Shown here in pieces: positions 62,097 to 64,000 of a stretch of 64,000 nt of DNA. The position numbers were made by a program, and so were the translations under genes. Position 1 is the first letter of the stretch. Every line of letters begins with the position of its first letter. The DNA lies in contig OW388296.1 of NCBI GenBank assembly GCA_936450465.1, positions 33,239,875 to 33,303,874 of the forward strand, written 5' to 3'. The stretch comes from Gibbula magus (Eukaryota; Mollusca; Gastropoda; Trochida; Trochidae). The notes under the pieces were generated by a model. It saw only the letters and a list, made by a program, of their open reading frames with translations. It did not search any database and was not told where the DNA came from.

Positions 62097-63188
62097 ATAT
62101 AGATTAAAAAGTAAGACAGATAGAGGAAATCCGAAATAACCATTAGATAGAACACAAGGTAATGAACATCTCAGCCAAGTTTGGTCCTGAAATATGCAGT
62201 TTGAAGATAGTTATTAGCTTCGCTGTCAAGTAATGTAGTTTGTGGTCTTCTTTGACTTAGAATAATGTCTGTGTTTTTGGGCCAAATTGGCTATGCGATT
62301 CTCTGTAAGAGTGAATATAGATTAAAAAGTAAGACAGATAGAGGAAATCCGAAATAACCATTCGATAGAACACAATGTTATGAACATCTCAGCAAAGTGT
62401 TGTCCTGAAATATGCAGTTTGAAGAAAGTTATTAGCCTCGCTGTCAAGTAATGTAGTTTGTGGTCTTCTTTGACTTAGAATAATTTCCGTGTTTTTGGGC
62501 CAAATTGGTTATGCGACTTTCTGTAAGAGTGAATATAAATTAAAAAGTAAGACAGATAGAGGAAATCCGAAATAACCATTCGATAGAACACAAGGTTATG
62601 AACATCTCAGCAAGGTGTTATCCTGAAATATGCAGTTTGAAGAAAGTTATTAGCCTCGCTGTCAAGTAATGTAGTTTGTGGTCTTCTTTGACTTAGAATA
62701 ATTTCCGTGTTTTTGGGCCAAATTGGTTATGCGACTCTCTGTAAGAGTGAATATAAATTAAAAAGTAAGACAGATAGAGGAAATCCGAAATAACCATTCG
62801 ATAGAACACAAGGTAATGAACATCTCAGCCAAGTTTGGTCCTGAAATATGCAGTTTGAAGATAGTTATTAGCTTCGCTGTCAAGTAATGTAGTTTGTGGT
62901 CTTCTTTGACTTAGAATAATGTCTGTGTTTTTGGGCCAAATTGGCTATGCGATTCTCTGTAAGAGTGAATATAGATTAAAAAGTAAGACAGATAGAGGAA
63001 ATCCGAAATAACCATTCGATAGAACACAATGTTATGAACATCTCAGCAAAGTGTTGTCCTGAAATATGCAGTTTGAAGAAAGTTATTAGCCTCGCTGTCA
63101 AGTAATGTAGTTTTTGGTCTTCTTTGACTTAGAATAATTTCCGTGTTTTTGGGCCAAATTGGTTATGCGACTCTCTGTAAGAGTGAAT
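62097..63188 (+). repeat. Two-monomer block repeated at 654 bp
   Basis: The monomer ending TATGCGATTCTC (C-to-T at the CpG-flanking site) followed by one with ACACAATGTTATG occurs at about 62097-62532 and again about 62751-63186, offset 654 = 3 x 218. GCGATTCTC appears once more near 63823 without the ACACAATG partner. Private marks of this type show the right end of the window is also being re-duplicated in short units. Confidence 0.75.
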
Positions 63189-63840
63189 ATAAATTAAAAA
63201 GTAAGACAGATAGAGGAAATCCGAAATAACCATTCGATAGAACACAAGGTAATGAACATCTCAGCAAAGTTTGGTCCTGAAATATGCAGTTTGAAAAAAG
63301 TTATTAGCCTCGCTGTCAAGTAATGTAGTTTGTGGTCTTCTTTGACTTAGAATAATTTCCGTGTTTTTGTGCCAAATTGGCTATGCGACTCTCTGTAAGA
63401 GTGAATATAGATTAAAAAGTAAGACAGATAGAGGAAATCCGAAATAACCATTCGATAGAACACAAGGTAATGAACATCTCAGCAAAGTTTGGTCCTGAAA
63501 TATGCAGTTTGAAGAAAGTTATTAGCCTCGCTGTCAAGTAATGTAGTTTGTGGTCTTCTTTGACTTAGAATAATTTCCGTGTTTTTCGGCCAAATTGGCT
63601 ATGCGACTCTCTGTAAGAGTGAATATAGATTAAAAAGTAAGACAGATAGAGGAAATCCGAAATAACCATTAGATAGAACACAAGGTAATGAACATCTCAG
63701 CCAAGTTTGGTCCTGAAATATGCAGTTTGAAGATAGTTATTAGCCTCGCTGTCAAGTAATGTAGTTTGTGGTCTTCTTTGACTTAGAATAATGTCTGTGT
63801 TTTTGGGCCAAATTGGCTATGCGATTCTCTGTAAGAGTGA

Positions 63841-64000
63841 ATATAGATTAAAAAGTAAGACAGATAGAGGAAATCCGAAATAACCATTCGATAGAACACA
63901 AGGTTATGAACATCTCAGCAAAGTGTTGTCCTGAAATATGCAGTTTGAAGAAAGTTATTAGCCTCGCTGTCAAGTAATGTAGTTTGTGGTCTTCTTTGAC
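63841..64000 (+). repeat. Terminal partial monomer (160 of 218 bp), array runs off the window
   Basis: The last monomer begins ATATAGATTA at 63841 and is cut by the window end at TTTGAC (monomer position 160). It carries the CAAAGTGTTGTCC variant. The first base of the window likewise falls inside the array (ATATAGATT, lacking the preceding GTGA), so neither edge of the satellite is seen. Confidence 0.95.

Larger units (their letters stand above)
1..64000 (+). repeat. Tandem satellite array, 218-bp monomer, about 293.7 copies
   Basis: The entire window is a head-to-tail array of one 218-bp unit; the motif ATATAGATTA (or close variants) recurs at 1, 219, 437 and so on to 63841. All copies share one orientation, and strand is arbitrary. 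Monomers differ mostly at a limited set of diagnostic sites. The indel tally (20 x -2 CT, 1 x -2 TT, 4 x -1, 2 x +6) accounts exactly for the total length. No stretch of 300 bases lacks the repeat and none holds a gene. Consensus GC is about 37% with more G (47) than C (33) on this strand. The family is not recognised. Satellites of this length and homogeneity are usually centromeric or other constitutive heterochromatin in eukaryotes; that location is inference. Confidence 0.98.
43583..64000 (+). repeat. Array zone D (variant family with GAAAAAAG, TTGGTTATGCG/ATAAATT, GTCTGTG, CT deletions)
   Basis: About 94 monomers. Markers are TTTGAAAAAAG, TTGGTTATGCG linked to the next monomer starting ATATAAATTA, AATGTCTGTG, AGTCTCG, AATCATTTCC, GAGAGAGG and CCATTAGATAG. 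Twelve of the 20 CT-deleted monomers are here, plus both six-base insertions and all four one-base deletions (about 48488, 55241, 55894, 57120). This makes it the most length-variable zone. Several 3- to 9-mer duplications are listed separately. Confidence 0.75.

Noticed and set aside
1..64000. CRISPR array
   Set aside because: CRISPR needs short repeats with unique spacers; here the full 218-bp unit repeats and nothing between repeats is unique.

Overview
The whole window is one tandem satellite DNA array. It starts and ends inside the array. A monomer of 218 bp is repeated head to tail, always in the same orientation: 293 complete monomers plus a final 160-bp fragment, using an arbitrary phase that begins at ATATAGATTA (position 1, then 219, 437 ... 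63841). The count closes exactly: 293 x 218 = 63874, and the length observed up to 63841 is 34 bp shorter. That shortfall is explained by 20 two-base CT deletions, one two-base TT deletion, four one-base deletions and two six-base insertions. I found no gene, RNA gene, transposon, CRISPR array, inversion or unique spacer.

A homogeneous array of more than 64 kb with a monomer a little over nucleosome length, about 37% GC, is typical of eukaryotic constitutive heterochromatin (centromeric, pericentromeric or subtelomeric). I do not recognise the satellite family and cannot name the organism; a plant or an invertebrate would both fit. The consensus monomer holds 5 CpG against about 7 expected from its base composition, so CpG is only mildly depleted.

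The information lies in how monomer variants are ordered. Four zones with their own diagnostic variants can be read: A (1 to about 18.3 kb), B (18.3 to 34.4 kb), C (34.4 to 43.6 kb) and D (43.6 to 64 kb). Within them, blocks of several monomers are re-duplicated: 11-mer (2394 bp) at 6.5-11.3 kb, 5-monomer block at offset 3050 bp at 11.3-15.5 kb, nested dimers/trimers at 12.2-18.3 kb, 22-mer (4796 bp) at 22.2-31.6 kb, 10-mer (2180 bp) at 33.1-37 kb, 7-mer (1526 bp) at 37.3-40.3 kb, 4-mer x3 (872 bp) at 40.1-42.7 kb, 4-mer (876 bp) at 46.2-47.9 kb, 9-mer (1962 bp) at 49.3-53.2 kb, 3-mer (653 bp) at 55.1-56.4 kb and 4-mer (870 bp) at 59.5-61.2 kb. No single higher-order unit runs through the array. 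This points to repeated local unequal exchange or replication-based amplification rather than one fixed higher-order repeat.

The monomer carries two neighbouring short dyads (GCCAA-A-TTGGC and ACTCT-CTGTA-AGAGT). The recurrent CT deletion shortens the loop of the second dyad while keeping both arms. Short open reading frames of 60-96 codons appear by chance where monomers line up. Because 218 is not a multiple of 3 they cannot run through the array, and I reject them as genes.
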